Shown: piece after piece, positions 38,367 through 46,061 of the stretch
Layout: each line of letters begins with the position of its first letter
Position numbering within the stretch: position 1 is the stretch's first letter
From: Propioniciclava tarda
GTDB taxonomy: Bacteria > Actinomycetota > Actinomycetes > Propionibacteriales > Propionibacteriaceae
DNA length: 64,000 nucleotides
Reading direction: 5' to 3'
Assembly (NCBI RefSeq): GCF_900182665.1
Contig: NZ_FXTL01000003.1
Span: 146,481-210,480 of the forward strand
Program-made: the position numbers and the translations under genes
The notes under the pieces: generated by a model
What the model saw: the letters and a program-made list of their open reading frames with translations, nothing else
Databases searched by the model: none
What the model was told of the DNA's origin: nothing

Positions 38367-39572
38367 TCAGCCGAACAGCCCAAGGTCAGGTGCGAGGGCC
38401 GCGCTGCGCGCACGCAACGCCGACACGATACCGGTCAGCCAGGCGGTCCCGTCGGCCTTGACCGAGGGCTCGAGTGCACGAACGGCGTCGACATAGGCGA
38501 GGCCGCTCGCTGCGGCGTCCGATAGCGAGGCCACCAGCGAGACTGGAGCGACGGCGTCCGAGGGGTCGAAGAGTCCGGGCAAGTCGGACGCCGCAGCCAC
38601 GAGTTGCGCGCGTCCAGGATCGCCGTCGGCGGGCACTTTCGCGATCATCGCCAGGAGCCGCTTGATGCGTTCCGCACGGCCGGCCGCGAGGGCATCCAGG
38701 GCGCCCTGCAACACGAGCGGTCCGAGGTCGACGGCGTCGAAGAAGGGACGCCGCGCCGCCCGGTACCACGCGTCGAGGGCCACCAGGGAGGCCAGGTAGT
38801 CGACGTTGTGCTCCAGGACGCGCCGTAAGGCTCGGTAGGACGCCTTCGCCGCCGGACGCCGCAGGTCGCGGTGGACGCCTTCGAGGACCAGCAGTCCGTC
38901 CTCGTCGACGTCGCCGCGCAGGATGCTGCCGGCCCCGACGATCGTTCCGAAGCCGGTGTGGACGGGCCCGACCGCGCCGCCTTGGCCGCCGAGGAAGATG
39001 GGCGGCTGATCCAGCATGACGCCGCGCGGCACGTCGCCGAACAGGGACGCCGTCGTCTTGTCACCGTCCGGGGTGAAGTTGAAGTGGATGTAGGAGGAGC
39101 CGACCTCGCTGTGGTCCGATCGGCTCGTGCCGCCCGACAGGAGGCAGTCGCAGAAGTTGATGAGCGAGCCCAGGGTGACGAACGGGAACAGGATCGTCTG
39201 CTTGAGCCCGACGCAGTGCGCCCCGGACGCCTCCTCCTCGAGGATGCAGCCCTCGCGCACGTGGGCCCCCAGGCCCAGGTTCGCTCCGTCCAGGAACGTC
39301 GAGTTGGCGACGTAGCCGCCCTTGAGGTGGACGCCGCCGCCGAGTTGGCAGTTCTCGACGGTGACCGGGGTCTCGGCGCCCAGGACACAGCCGGCGGAGA
39401 TCACGGTCTTCGCGCCGCGGAGTCGGGTTCCGGGGTGGAGCACCACCCCGTCGCCCGAGATGCGGTCGATGTCGACGTCGTCGTCGACGTCGAGGCTGCC
39501 GGGGTTGGGGATGACGACGCCTTTGGCGAGAAGGTCCGCGACCGCGGTCTGGCCGCGTGGCAAAAGGGTCAT
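38367..39572 (-). CDS. Left-handed beta-helix, GlmU-like protein without pyrophosphorylase domain
   Basis: 401 residues. After about 35 residues comes a hexapeptide-rich left-handed beta helix (GVVLHPGTRLRGAKTVISAG, VTVENCQLGGGVHLKGG, GLGAHVREGCILEEEASG). FPFVTLGSLINFCDCLLSGG and GTSRSDHSEVGSSYIHFNFT are conserved in a family often named UDP-GlcNAc pyrophosphorylase-like although the uridylyltransferase domain is absent. The C-terminal third is helical. The place directly before glmM suggests amino-sugar metabolism; activity is unproved. A GAGGA site precedes ATG 39572. Confidence 0.8.
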   Translation of the reverse strand: MTLLPRGQTAVADLLAKGVVIPNPGSLDVDDDVDIDRISGDGVVLHPGTRLRGAKTVISAGCVLGAETPVTVENCQLGGGVHLKGGYVANSTFLDGANLGLGAHVREGCILEEEASGAHCVGLKQTILFPFVTLGSLINFCDCLLSGGTSRSDHSEVGSSYIHFNFTPDGDKTTASLFGDVPRGVMLDQPPIFLGGQGGAVGPVHTGFGTIVGAGSILRGDVDEDGLLVLEGVHRDLRRPAAKASYRALRRVLEHNVDYLASLVALDAWYRAARRPFFDAVDLGPLVLQGALDALAAGRAERIKRLLAMIAKVPADGDPGRAQLVAAASDLPGLFDPSDAVAPVSLVASLSDAAASGLAYVDAVRALEPSVKADGTAWLTGIVSALRARSAALAPDLGLFG

Positions 39573-39626
39573 GTGGGCGTCCTCACTACGTCGTCTGCGC
39601 CGGACGAGGGGAGTGTATCGCCGGGC

Positions 39627-39903
39627 TCAGCGCACGATCAGGAGGCTGGCCCCGACGGCGGTTGCTGCCAGCGTGGCGTATTCGAACTGCCGCTGCGAGA
39701 CGCGGTGGATCGCCGCCCGCCCGGCTGCGGCGCCGATCAGAACAGCGGGCACGGTCAGCGCAGCGATCGTGAGGACCTGCGGCGTGAACAGGCCGAGGGA
39801 CGCCGAGAACGGCACCTTGCAGACGTTGACGATCCCGAGGTCGTTGCCACGATCGACGATGAGGCGGCTAAACGGGGGACGGGCGGTCGTGGGCGCTCCT
39901 GGA
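39627..39903 (-). pseudogene. C-terminal fragment of a TauE/SafE family permease
   Basis: The frame reads IVNVCKVPFSASLGLFTPQV, VPAVLIGAAAGRAAIHRVSQ and ends VGASLLIVR, which fits the last two membrane segments of TauE/SafE sulfite/sulfonate exporters. The N-terminal two thirds are absent and no start with a ribosome site is found. It is a relic; the 5' limit is approximate. Confidence 0.6.
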
Positions 39904-40123
39904 TGAATGCCAGCGGACGGGACCTAGCCCTCCGGCCGGTGGGTTCCCGGACCTTCAGCCCGCGTCTCGACCTCCTGATACCAAGTGCGCGAACGCAGGG
40001 GCTTACCGAACGATCGGTGGTCATGCACGCCGGGATCAGCGTCCGATGTCGTGCACTCTACGTGCACTTCGGGGCAGTCAAACCCGGACGACTCCGATCG
40101 AATCCGGACGCACGAAAAGAGCG
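39904..40123. other. Decayed intergenic DNA with a TetR-type palindrome
   Basis: No supportable gene. A TetR-like operator sits at 40005-40018. On the minus strand AGGAGGTCGAG (39968-39978) looks like a ribosome site with no gene after it, consistent with loss of the gene it served. Confidence 0.4.
40005..40018. promoter_or_regulatory. TetR-family operator-like palindrome
   Basis: ACCGA-ACGA-TCGGT: 5-base arms with a 4-base spacer, the form of many actinobacterial TetR operators. It lies upstream (minus strand) of the TauE/SafE relic; no TetR gene is near. Confidence 0.45.
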
Positions 40124-40155
40124 AACCCCCGGTCAACGTGCGTTGACTAGGGGTT
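40124..40155 (-). terminator. Intrinsic terminator of tRNA-Leu
   Basis: AACCCC/GGGGTT and GTCAAC/GTTGAC stems separated by a 2x2 internal loop close a GTGC loop; reading from the tRNA, TTTT follows a few bases later. Confidence 0.8.
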
Positions 40156-40162
40156 TCTCTAG

Positions 40163-40248
40163 TGCGCGAGAGAGGACTTGAACCTCCACGCCCAATCAAG
40201 GGCACTAGCACCTCAAGCTAGCGCGTCTACCTATTCCGCCACCCGCGC
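40163..40248 (-). tRNA. tRNA-Leu(GAG)
   Basis: 86 bases on the minus strand. Acceptor GCGCGGG pairs with CTCGCGC, the anticodon stem CTAGC/GCTAG holds loop TTGAGGT with anticodon GAG, the long variable arm TGCCCTTGATTGGGCG marks a type II tRNA, and the T-loop GGTTCAAGTCC is normal. The discriminator base is A and CCA is not encoded. A terminator follows directly. Confidence 0.95.
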
Positions 40249-40312
40249 AGGTGGTGACCCGGTTCCCCGGAGCAGCCCGGCAACTATAGCAATCCCGTCC
40301 GGCCAAGACGAA

Positions 40313-41299
40313 TCACGCCGAGGCCGCGACGTCGGCGTCCGGACGCCCCAAGTTGGGACCACCCGAGACGTCGTCCAGCGCCAGCGCGATTTCGGCGGGC
40401 AGGTCGACGTCGTCGAGGCCGAGGTACGTGTCCAACTGCTCCACCGTGCGGGCGCCGAGCAGGGGAGCGGTGACGCCGGGGGCGTCACGGACCCACAGCA
40501 GCGAGACCTCGGCCGGCGTGAAGCCCAGCCCGGACGCCGCCGTGGCGACCGCCTCCACGACGGCCCGGGAGCGCGCCTCGAGATAAGGGGTGACATACCA
40601 ACTGAAGTGCTCCATCGAGGCCCGCGACCCCTTCGGGATCGACGCCCGATACTTGCCGGTCAACACACCCCGTCCGAGCGGCGAATAGGGGAAGAACCCC
40701 AGCTCGAAGTGCCGGATGCACGGCAGCACCTCGACCTCGGCCCGCCGCGCCAGCAACGAGTACTCGACCTGGGCCGAGACGATCGGCGTCCGGCCGGGGA
40801 ACGCCGCTTGCCAGGTCACGGCTGCGGCCGTCTGCCAGCCGACGAAGTTCGACACCCCGGCATACCTCACGGCGCCTGTGGCGACCGCATGATCGATGGC
40901 AGCCAGCGACTCCTCCAAGGGCGCCTGCCCCCAGGTGTGCAGCTGCCACAGGTCAATGTGGTCGGTGCCCAAGCGCCGCAACGAGTCGTGCAGATCGGCC
41001 AGCAACGCCCCCCGCGAGGTGTCGACGATGCGCGAGCCGTCCCGAATGCTGAAGCCGGCCTTCGTCGCGATGACCAGATCGTCCCGCCGGACCACGGTCC
41101 GCATCAGCTTGGCGAGCATCCGCTCCGCATCGCCCTGGGCGTACGCCGCCGCGGTGTCCACCAGGTCGCCGCCGGCGTCCACGAAGGCCTTGATCAGCCC
41201 GCGGGCATCGTCCATGCCGGTGTCCCGACCCCAGGTCATCGTCCCGAGCCCGAGGCGTCCGACCGCAAGACCGGACGCCCCCACCGACCGCCGTCGCAC
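40313..41299 (-). CDS. Aldo/keto reductase
   Basis: 328 residues from GTG 41299, one base after the uppP stop, so the two are co-transcribed. The catalytic tetrad is Asp48 (VDTAAAYAQG), Tyr53, Lys80 (IATKAGF) and His121 (LWQLHTWG); VSNFVGWQ, FFPYSPLGRGVLTGKY and the late LLWVRDAPGVTAPLLGARTVEQL bind NADPH. It reduces small carbonyls; substrate unknown. Actinobacteria often carry this gene next to uppP. Confidence 0.9.
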   Translation of the reverse strand: MRRRSVGASGLAVGRLGLGTMTWGRDTGMDDARGLIKAFVDAGGDLVDTAAAYAQGDAERMLAKLMRTVVRRDDLVIATKAGFSIRDGSRIVDTSRGALLADLHDSLRRLGTDHIDLWQLHTWGQAPLEESLAAIDHAVATGAVRYAGVSNFVGWQTAAAVTWQAAFPGRTPIVSAQVEYSLLARRAEVEVLPCIRHFELGFFPYSPLGRGVLTGKYRASIPKGSRASMEHFSWYVTPYLEARSRAVVEAVATAASGLGFTPAEVSLLWVRDAPGVTAPLLGARTVEQLDTYLGLDDVDLPAEIALALDDVSGGPNLGRPDADVAASA

Positions 41300-41300
41300 G

Positions 41301-42140
41301 CTAGACCGCCAGGATCGTGCCTTGCCAGAGCAGGGCAGCGATGGCCAGACCGACCAGGATGCGGTAGACCACGAAGGCCGTGAAGTTGTTGGACGCCACG
41401 AACTTGAGCAGCCAGGCGATCGACGCGTACGCCACCACGAACGACACCAGGATGCCCACGACGGTGGCCCCCCAGCCGACGCCGGCCGAGATGTTCTTCG
41501 CCTGCGTAACGGCCTCGAAACCGCCCGCCGCCAGCAGCGTCGGGATGCCCAGGAAGAAGCTCATTCGCGTCGCGGTCACCCGGTCGATCCCCATCAGCAG
41601 GCCGCCCGAGATCGTCGCGCCAGAGCGCGAGATGCCCGGAATCAGCGCGATCGCCTGGATCAGGCCCAGCAGCAGGCCGTCCTTGATCGTGATCGAGTCC
41701 TCGCCGCGCGTCTGCTTGCCGAGCTTGTCGGCGACCAGCATGACCAGACCCCACACGATGAGCGCGGCGACGATCACCCACAGGTTCCGTAGCGGTCCCT
41801 CGATCTGCTTCTTGAACGCCAGCGCCACGACGGCCGTCACGAAGACACCCGCGATGACGGCCCACCCCATCTGGAAGTCAGGGTTCTTGCGCCGCGAGGC
41901 GTCCCGCAGGCCACCCAGCCAGCCTGTTGCGATCCTGACGATGTCCTTCCAGAAGTACACGATCGCCGCTGCCATCGCGCCGACCTGGATCACCGCCGTG
42001 TACGCCGTCACGCCCGGATCATCGATGGGCAGGCCCATCAGCTTCTGGACGACGTTCAGATGGCCGGTGCTCGAGATCGGCAGGAATTCGGTGACCCCCT
42101 CGACGATTCCGAGAATGATCGATTGCCACCACTGAAGCAT
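41301..42140 (-). CDS. uppP: Undecaprenyl-diphosphatase
   Basis: 279 residues, about eight membrane segments. UppP/BacA recycles the undecaprenyl-pyrophosphate carrier for cell-wall synthesis. The catalytic EGVTEFLPISSTGH is at 14-27 and the second motif PGISRSGATISGGL follows. The ATG at 42140 has only a weak ribosome site. It is divergent from mshC. Confidence 0.96.
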   Translation of the reverse strand: MLQWWQSIILGIVEGVTEFLPISSTGHLNVVQKLMGLPIDDPGVTAYTAVIQVGAMAAAIVYFWKDIVRIATGWLGGLRDASRRKNPDFQMGWAVIAGVFVTAVVALAFKKQIEGPLRNLWVIVAALIVWGLVMLVADKLGKQTRGEDSITIKDGLLLGLIQAIALIPGISRSGATISGGLLMGIDRVTATRMSFFLGIPTLLAAGGFEAVTQAKNISAGVGWGATVVGILVSFVVAYASIAWLLKFVASNNFTAFVVYRILVGLAIAALLWQGTILAV

Positions 42141-42224
42141 GGGTCCACTTTCTGCCTGGGAGTGCGCGTTCGCGCGGCCGTAACACTACCCCGGACGCCC
42201 TGAAGGGCGGCTGAGCCGGGCCGG

Positions 42225-42259
42225 TACGCTGACCCCGCCGATGAGAGAGGAATGCCCCA
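42225..42259 (+). promoter_or_regulatory. -10 box and ribosome site of mshC
   Basis: TACGCT at 42225-42230 should start transcription near 42237; GAGAGGAA (42245-42252) then lies before ATG 42259. An in-frame ATG at 42241 is too close to the transcript end to use that site. Confidence 0.45.
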
Positions 42260-43497
42260 TGAAGGCCTGGACGCGCCCCGAGGTGCCCGTTCTCGATCCG
42301 TCTCCCGGACGCCCCCGCGTGCACGACACCGCGTCCGGCCAGCTCGTGACCGTCGGTCCGGACGACGGCGCGGCCCGCCTGTACGTGTGCGGTATCACGC
42401 CCTATGACGCGACCCACCTCGGCCACGCGAACACCTACGTCACCTTCGATCTCCTCAACCGGGCCTGGCGCGACGGCGGCCTGGACGTCGTCTACACCCA
42501 GAACGTGACCGACGTCGACGATCCGCTGCTCGAGCGCGCCGAGGCGACCGGCGTCGCCTGGGAGGAGTTGGCCGCCGACCAGGTCGAGCTCTTCCGCACC
42601 GATATGGAGGCGCTCAACGTCATCCCGCCCGATCACTACATCGGGGCCGTCGAGTCCATCCCGCTGGTCATCGATCTCATCGGACGCCTCCAGGCCACCG
42701 GCCTGATCTACGCCGTCGACGACGCCGAGTACCCCGACCTCTACTTCGCCTGCTCGCAGGCCGCCGGCTTCCTGAGCGAGTCGCACCTCGACGTGGACGC
42801 CGCCATCGCGATTTTCGGCGAGCGCGGCGGAGACCCGGATCGCCCCGGCAAGCGCGATCCGCTCGACTGCCTCGTCTGGCGGCTGGCGCGACCGGGGGAG
42901 CCGTCCTGGGAGTCGAACCTGGGCCGGGGGCGTCCGGGCTGGCACATCGAATGCACCGCCATCGCGCTCGAACACCTGGGCGAGCACTTCGACGTCCAAG
43001 GCGGAGGCTCCGACCTGATCTTCCCGCACCACGAGATGTGCGCCGCGGAGGGCACGGCCGCGACCGGGCGCCCCTTCGCGCGCGCCTTCGTGCACGCCGG
43101 CATGGTCGGGTACGACGGCGAGAAGATGAGCAAGTCGAAGGGCAACCTCGTGCTCGTCTCCAAGCTGCGCGCCGCCGGCGAGGACCCGATGGCCATCCGC
43201 CTGGCCCTGCTCGCACACCACTATCGCGACGACTGGGAGTACACGGACGCCGACCTGGCCGCCGCCCGCGAGCGACTCGCCCTGTGGCGTCGCGCCGCCC
43301 ATGGCGATGCCGGACTGCCGGCGTCCGACACCATCGACGCCATCCGCGCGGCCCTGCGCAACGACCTGGACGCCCCCGCAGCCCTGACCGCCGTGGACGC
43401 CTGGGCGGCGGCGTCCGTCGACATCGACGTCGACGACACGGACGCCCCGAGCGCCGTGGCCCGAGCCCTGGACGCCCTCCTCGGCGTCCGGCTGTGA
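42259..43497 (+). CDS. mshC: Cysteine:GlcN-Ins ligase, mycothiol synthesis
   Basis: 412 residues. MshC joins cysteine to GlcN-inositol in mycothiol synthesis and resembles a short cysteinyl-tRNA synthetase. [19 protein letters not shown] holds the first zinc Cys and the HIGH-like motif, [10 protein letters not shown] and [11 protein letters not shown] give further zinc ligands, and [15 protein letters not shown] is the KMSKS loop. It lacks the anticodon-binding domain of CysS, and MshC-specific [15 protein letters not shown] and [10 protein letters not shown] are present. It shows that this organism makes mycothiol. Confidence 0.93.
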   Translation: MKAWTRPEVPVLDPSPGRPRVHDTASGQLVTVGPDDGAARLYVCGITPYDATHLGHANTYVTFDLLNRAWRDGGLDVVYTQNVTDVDDPLLERAEATGVAWEELAADQVELFRTDMEALNVIPPDHYIGAVESIPLVIDLIGRLQATGLIYAVDDAEYPDLYFACSQAAGFLSESHLDVDAAIAIFGERGGDPDRPGKRDPLDCLVWRLARPGEPSWESNLGRGRPGWHIECTAIALEHLGEHFDVQGGGSDLIFPHHEMCAAEGTAATGRPFARAFVHAGMVGYDGEKMSKSKGNLVLVSKLRAAGEDPMAIRLALLAHHYRDDWEYTDADLAAARERLALWRRAAHGDAGLPASDTIDAIRAALRNDLDAPAALTAVDAWAAASVDIDVDDTDAPSAVARALDALLGVRL

Positions 43498-43499
43498 AC

Positions 43500-43514
43500 T
43501 AGGCTGACCGGCCG
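43500..43514 (+). promoter_or_regulatory. -10 box of a leaderless transcript for hisE
   Basis: TAGGCT at 43500-43505 begins two bases after the mshC stop and ends eight bases before GTG 43514. Confidence 0.45.
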
Positions 43515-43777
43515 TGAAGACGTTCGAGGGACTGTTCGCCGAGTTGTCCGAGAAGGCGCGGACGCGCCCCGCAGGCTCCGGCACCGTGGCCGAGCTGGAC
43601 GCCGGCGTCCACTTCATCGGCAAGAAGCTCGTCGAGGAGGCAGCCGAGACCTGGATGGCGGCGGAGTTCCAGTCCGACGCGCAGTGCGCCGAAGAGGCCA
43701 GCCAGTTGCTGTATCACCTGCAGGTCATGCTGATCGCCAAAGGTCTCACCCTCGACGACGTGTACGCCTACCTCTGA
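43514..43777 (+). CDS. hisE: Phosphoribosyl-ATP pyrophosphatase
   Basis: 87 residues, a single-domain all-alpha MazG-like enzyme for step two of histidine synthesis. [35 protein letters not shown] and [12 protein letters not shown] hold the family's EE..E...D pattern, although the last acidic residue is replaced. It precedes hisG by 21 bases, as in most actinobacteria. Confidence 0.93.
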   Translation: MKTFEGLFAELSEKARTRPAGSGTVAELDAGVHFIGKKLVEEAAETWMAAEFQSDAQCAEEASQLLYHLQVMLIAKGLTLDDVYAYL

Positions 43778-43786
43778 GGCCCCCTT

Positions 43787-43799
43787 TATCCTCATGGGG
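43787..43799 (+). promoter_or_regulatory. -10 box of a leaderless transcript for hisG
   Basis: TATCCT at 43787-43792 ends six bases before GTG 43799. It argues against ATG 43794. Confidence 0.5.
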
Positions 43800-44662
43800 T
43801 GAGTGAGGATCGTGCCCTGTTGAAGATCGCCCTGCCGAACAAGGGCTCCCTGGCCGAAGAGACGACCGCGATGCTGCGGGAGGCCGGCTACAAGCAGCGC
43901 ACGGATCTGAAGGACCTCGTCTTGGTCGACGAGGCGAACGGCGTCGAGTTCTACTACCTGCGTCCGCGCGACATCGCCGTCTACGTGGGGGAGCGCACGC
44001 TCGACCTGGGCTTCACCGGACGCGACATGCTGCTCGACTCCGCCGCCGAGGCCGACGAGATCATGCCGCTCGGCTTCGGTGGCACGCGGTTCCGGTTCGC
44101 CGCGCCGGGGGCGTCCGAGTGGACCGTCGCCGACCTCGAGGGCAAGCGCATCGGCACGTCGTACCCGGGTCTGCTCCGCAGCTACCTCGACTCGCACGGC
44201 GTCACCGCCCGCCTCATCAAGCTGGACGGTGCGGTCGAGTCATCGGTCCGGCTGGGGGTCGCGGACGCCGTCGCGGACGTCGTCGAGACGGGCAGCACGC
44301 TGAAGCGGGCCGGACTGGTGATGTTCGGCGACTCGATCCTCGACTCCGAGGCGATCTTGATCAAACAACGCGGCGTCGCCGACCCGTCCGGGCTGGACCT
44401 GCTGAAGCGTCGCCTGACCGGCGTCATCGCCGCCCGCAACTACCGGATGATCGACTACAACGTGCCCGTCGAGGAGCTCGAGGCCGCGTGCTCGATCACG
44501 CCCGGCATCGACAGCCCCACGGTCTCGCCGCTGCACCGCGAGGGCTGGGTGGCCGTCCGGGCGATGATCCCGTCCAAGCAGGCCCAGGCGATCATGGACG
44601 AGCTCTGGGACGCCGGAGCCGAGGGCATCCTCGTGACCGACATCGCGGCCTGCCGACTCTGA
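43799..44662 (+). CDS. hisG: ATP phosphoribosyltransferase, long form
   Basis: 287 residues. HisG makes phosphoribosyl-ATP, the first step of histidine synthesis. IALPNKGSLAEET is the start; DGAVESSVRLGVADAVADVVETG is in the PRPP-binding domain (14-residue core DAVADVVETGSTLK). The C-terminal part (EEL... to GILVTDIAACRL) is the allosteric histidine-binding domain, so no HisZ is needed. The rest of the his genes are elsewhere. Confidence 0.95.
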   Translation: MSEDRALLKIALPNKGSLAEETTAMLREAGYKQRTDLKDLVLVDEANGVEFYYLRPRDIAVYVGERTLDLGFTGRDMLLDSAAEADEIMPLGFGGTRFRFAAPGASEWTVADLEGKRIGTSYPGLLRSYLDSHGVTARLIKLDGAVESSVRLGVADAVADVVETGSTLKRAGLVMFGDSILDSEAILIKQRGVADPSGLDLLKRRLTGVIAARNYRMIDYNVPVEELEAACSITPGIDSPTVSPLHREGWVAVRAMIPSKQAQAIMDELWDAGAEGILVTDIAACRL

Positions 44663-44664
44663 GC

Positions 44665-44714
44665 CCCAACGCAGACGATGGCCCCCGTGATCGGGGGCCA
44701 TCGTCTGCGTTGGG
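44665..44714. terminator. Bidirectional terminator between hisG and the convergent membrane gene
   Basis: A perfect 22-bp stem (44665-44686 with 44693-44714) and a 6-base loop GTGATC. It serves both convergent genes. Confidence 0.85.
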
Positions 44715-44715
44715 C

Positions 44716-45123
44716 CTAGGTGGTCGTCGTCTCGGACGCTGGCGTCTGGTCGTAGATCGGACGATCGCGGACGGCGGTGGCGCCAGGCGTGCTCGGGGGC
44801 GTCTTCTTCTTGCGCGGGCGGTGCGGGATCACGCGGCTGAGAAGCATGAGTGCCAGGCCGACTCCGAGCACGATGAGTCCGGCCATGGCGACGGGGGCTA
44901 GCGGAGCGCCCATGAGCAGCTGCCACCACTCCGCCATCCGGTTCCAGCCGTCGATGAGGAAGGGCACCGCCCCGGCCAGCAGCGCACCCACCGGGAGGCA
45001 GGCGAGGCCGACCCACCAGACGAGCGCCCGGACGGTGGCGCGCCGCAGCATGACGGCGACACCCACCAAGATGAGGAGCGAGACCGCGATGCAGATGATG
45101 GTGATGAACAGGTTGGGGTCCAT
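44716..45123 (-). CDS. Small membrane protein, unknown
   Basis: 135 residues, three membrane segments (LFITIICIAVSLLILVGVAV, LVWWVGLACLPVGALLAGAV, VAMAGLIVLGVGLALMLLS) and a basic/Pro/Thr tail (RKKKTPPSTPG). ATG 45123 is preceded by TAAGGT (45131-45136) at seven bases, so the message is probably leaderless; the same bases could also act as a weak ribosome site. I do not recognise a characterised family. Confidence 0.7.
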   Translation of the reverse strand: MDPNLFITIICIAVSLLILVGVAVMLRRATVRALVWWVGLACLPVGALLAGAVPFLIDGWNRMAEWWQLLMGAPLAPVAMAGLIVLGVGLALMLLSRVIPHRPRKKKTPPSTPGATAVRDRPIYDQTPASETTTT

Positions 45124-45130
45124 GGCGAAC

Positions 45131-45136
45131 ACCTTA
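45131..45136 (-). promoter_or_regulatory. -10 box for the 44716-45123 gene
   Basis: TAAGGT on the minus strand, seven bases before ATG 45123. Confidence 0.45.
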
Positions 45137-45199
45137 GAGGGGGGCCCGCACTGCGCTGCTTCGGCACGCATGCGAATTCGGCACCGATTTGAGTTCCAC

Positions 45200-45213
45200 T
45201 AGGTTGCTGCGCG
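45200..45213 (+). promoter_or_regulatory. -10 box of a leaderless transcript for the SseB-like gene
   Basis: TAGGTT at 45200-45205 ends seven bases before GTG 45213. Confidence 0.5.
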
Positions 45214-45758
45214 TGAACAGCGCTTCGTGGCAGCCCACCTCATCGGTCGACCGGGGCCAGGCGGACGCCGACGTCCGGGCGGCCCTCGCGGCGGCCTATA
45301 CCGGCGGCGACTCGTACGCGCGAGCGATCGCCGCCCTGTGTACGGCCCGGCTGATCCTGCCGACGGTGGATGCGCCGGCCGAGGCCGAGCCCGGGGCGTC
45401 CAAGAAGGGCGACGATCACGACCACGACCATTCGGACGCCGACGGTCACGGCCATCCCGAGCTGGCAGCGGTGCTCTTGCGCTCGGCGTCCGGGGAGAAG
45501 GCCGTGCTGGCGTTCACCGGCATGGACGCCTTGGCTGCGTGGCGTCCGGACGCTCACCCGGTGCGCTGCACGCTCGACGATGTGGCCGCGACGGTGGCCG
45601 AGACGGAGTCGTCCACCATCGTCATCGACGTGGCGGGCCCGCATCAGCTCGTGATCGAGTCAGAGCTGGTGGCCGAACTGGCCCAGGGTCATCGCCTCGC
45701 CGAATTGGAAGACGGCAGCTTCGCCTGGGTCTGGGTGGACGGGTCGTCCGGAGCCTGA
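45213..45758 (+). CDS. SseB-family protein with His/Asp-rich insert
   Basis: 181 residues from GTG 45213, fixed by the -10 box. DVRAALAAAYTGGDSYARAI, ARLILPTVDA, AVLAFTGMDALAAW and IVIDVAGPHQLVI follow the SseB N-terminal domain pattern found in an actinobacterial protein encoded near infC. Between the first and second strands lies GDDHDHDHSDADGHGHPE, a His/Asp-rich loop that could bind metal and is not part of the core domain. Function unknown. Its 3' end overlaps the convergent LuxR-type gene by 70 bases. Confidence 0.75.
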   Translation: MNSASWQPTSSVDRGQADADVRAALAAAYTGGDSYARAIAALCTARLILPTVDAPAEAEPGASKKGDDHDHDHSDADGHGHPELAAVLLRSASGEKAVLAFTGMDALAAWRPDAHPVRCTLDDVAATVAETESSTIVIDVAGPHQLVIESELVAELAQGHRLAELEDGSFAWVWVDGSSGA

Positions 45759-46027
45759 CCGCTGACGATCATCGCGGCCGCCTGAGCCCGCGTGTTCGCC
45801 CCCAGCTTGCGCAGCACCTGCTCGACGTGACCCTCGGCCGTCCGGATCGAGATGGTCAGCGCCGTCGCGATCTCCTTGTTCGACAGGCCGCGAGCCAGGT
45901 ACGTCGCGACCTCCGCCTCACGGCTCGTCAGCCGGACGCCGGGCAGCGGCTCCGTTGAGGGCTTGGCCTGGGAGAATTCGAGCGACTCAGCCTCAGCTGA
46001 GCCGACGCGGCAGGGCCCGGGACGCAT
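45689..46027 (-). CDS. Short LuxR-type helix-turn-helix protein, possibly truncated
   Basis: Up to 112 residues. LTSREAEVATYLARGLSNKE and IATALTISIRTAEGHVEQVL form a complete LuxR/GerE DNA-binding domain, but there is no receiver or sensor domain. The only ATG (46027) lies in the loop of a strong hairpin that looks like the terminator of the upstream minus-strand gene, and no ribosome site precedes it. So this may be the 3' remnant of a larger regulator, or it may use an unseen start. Confidence 0.5.
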   Translation of the reverse strand: MRPGPCRVGSAEAESLEFSQAKPSTEPLPGVRLTSREAEVATYLARGLSNKEIATALTISIRTAEGHVEQVLRKLGANTRAQAAAMIVSGQAPDDPSTQTQAKLPSSNSARR

Positions 46028-46045
46028 GGTCCCGCGCCCTGCCGC
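46007..46045 (-). terminator. Terminator hairpin after the 46062-46670 gene
   Basis: A 17-bp stem with one C-C mismatch (46007-46023 with 46029-46045) and a 5-base loop, 17 bases past the stop of the minus-strand gene. Confidence 0.7.
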
Positions 46046-46061
46046 CTGTTGGAATCGGCGG

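Noticed and set aside
39924..40211. Minus-strand frame across the tRNA and its terminator
   Set aside because: It runs through tRNA-Leu and has no ribosome site or recognisable domain.
40148..40250. Integration site (att) at the tRNA-Leu 3' end
   Set aside because: No integrase and no second copy of the tRNA 3' end were found in the window.
43794..43796. ATG five bases before the hisG GTG
   Set aside because: It is out of the hisG frame and overlaps the region between the -10 box and the start.
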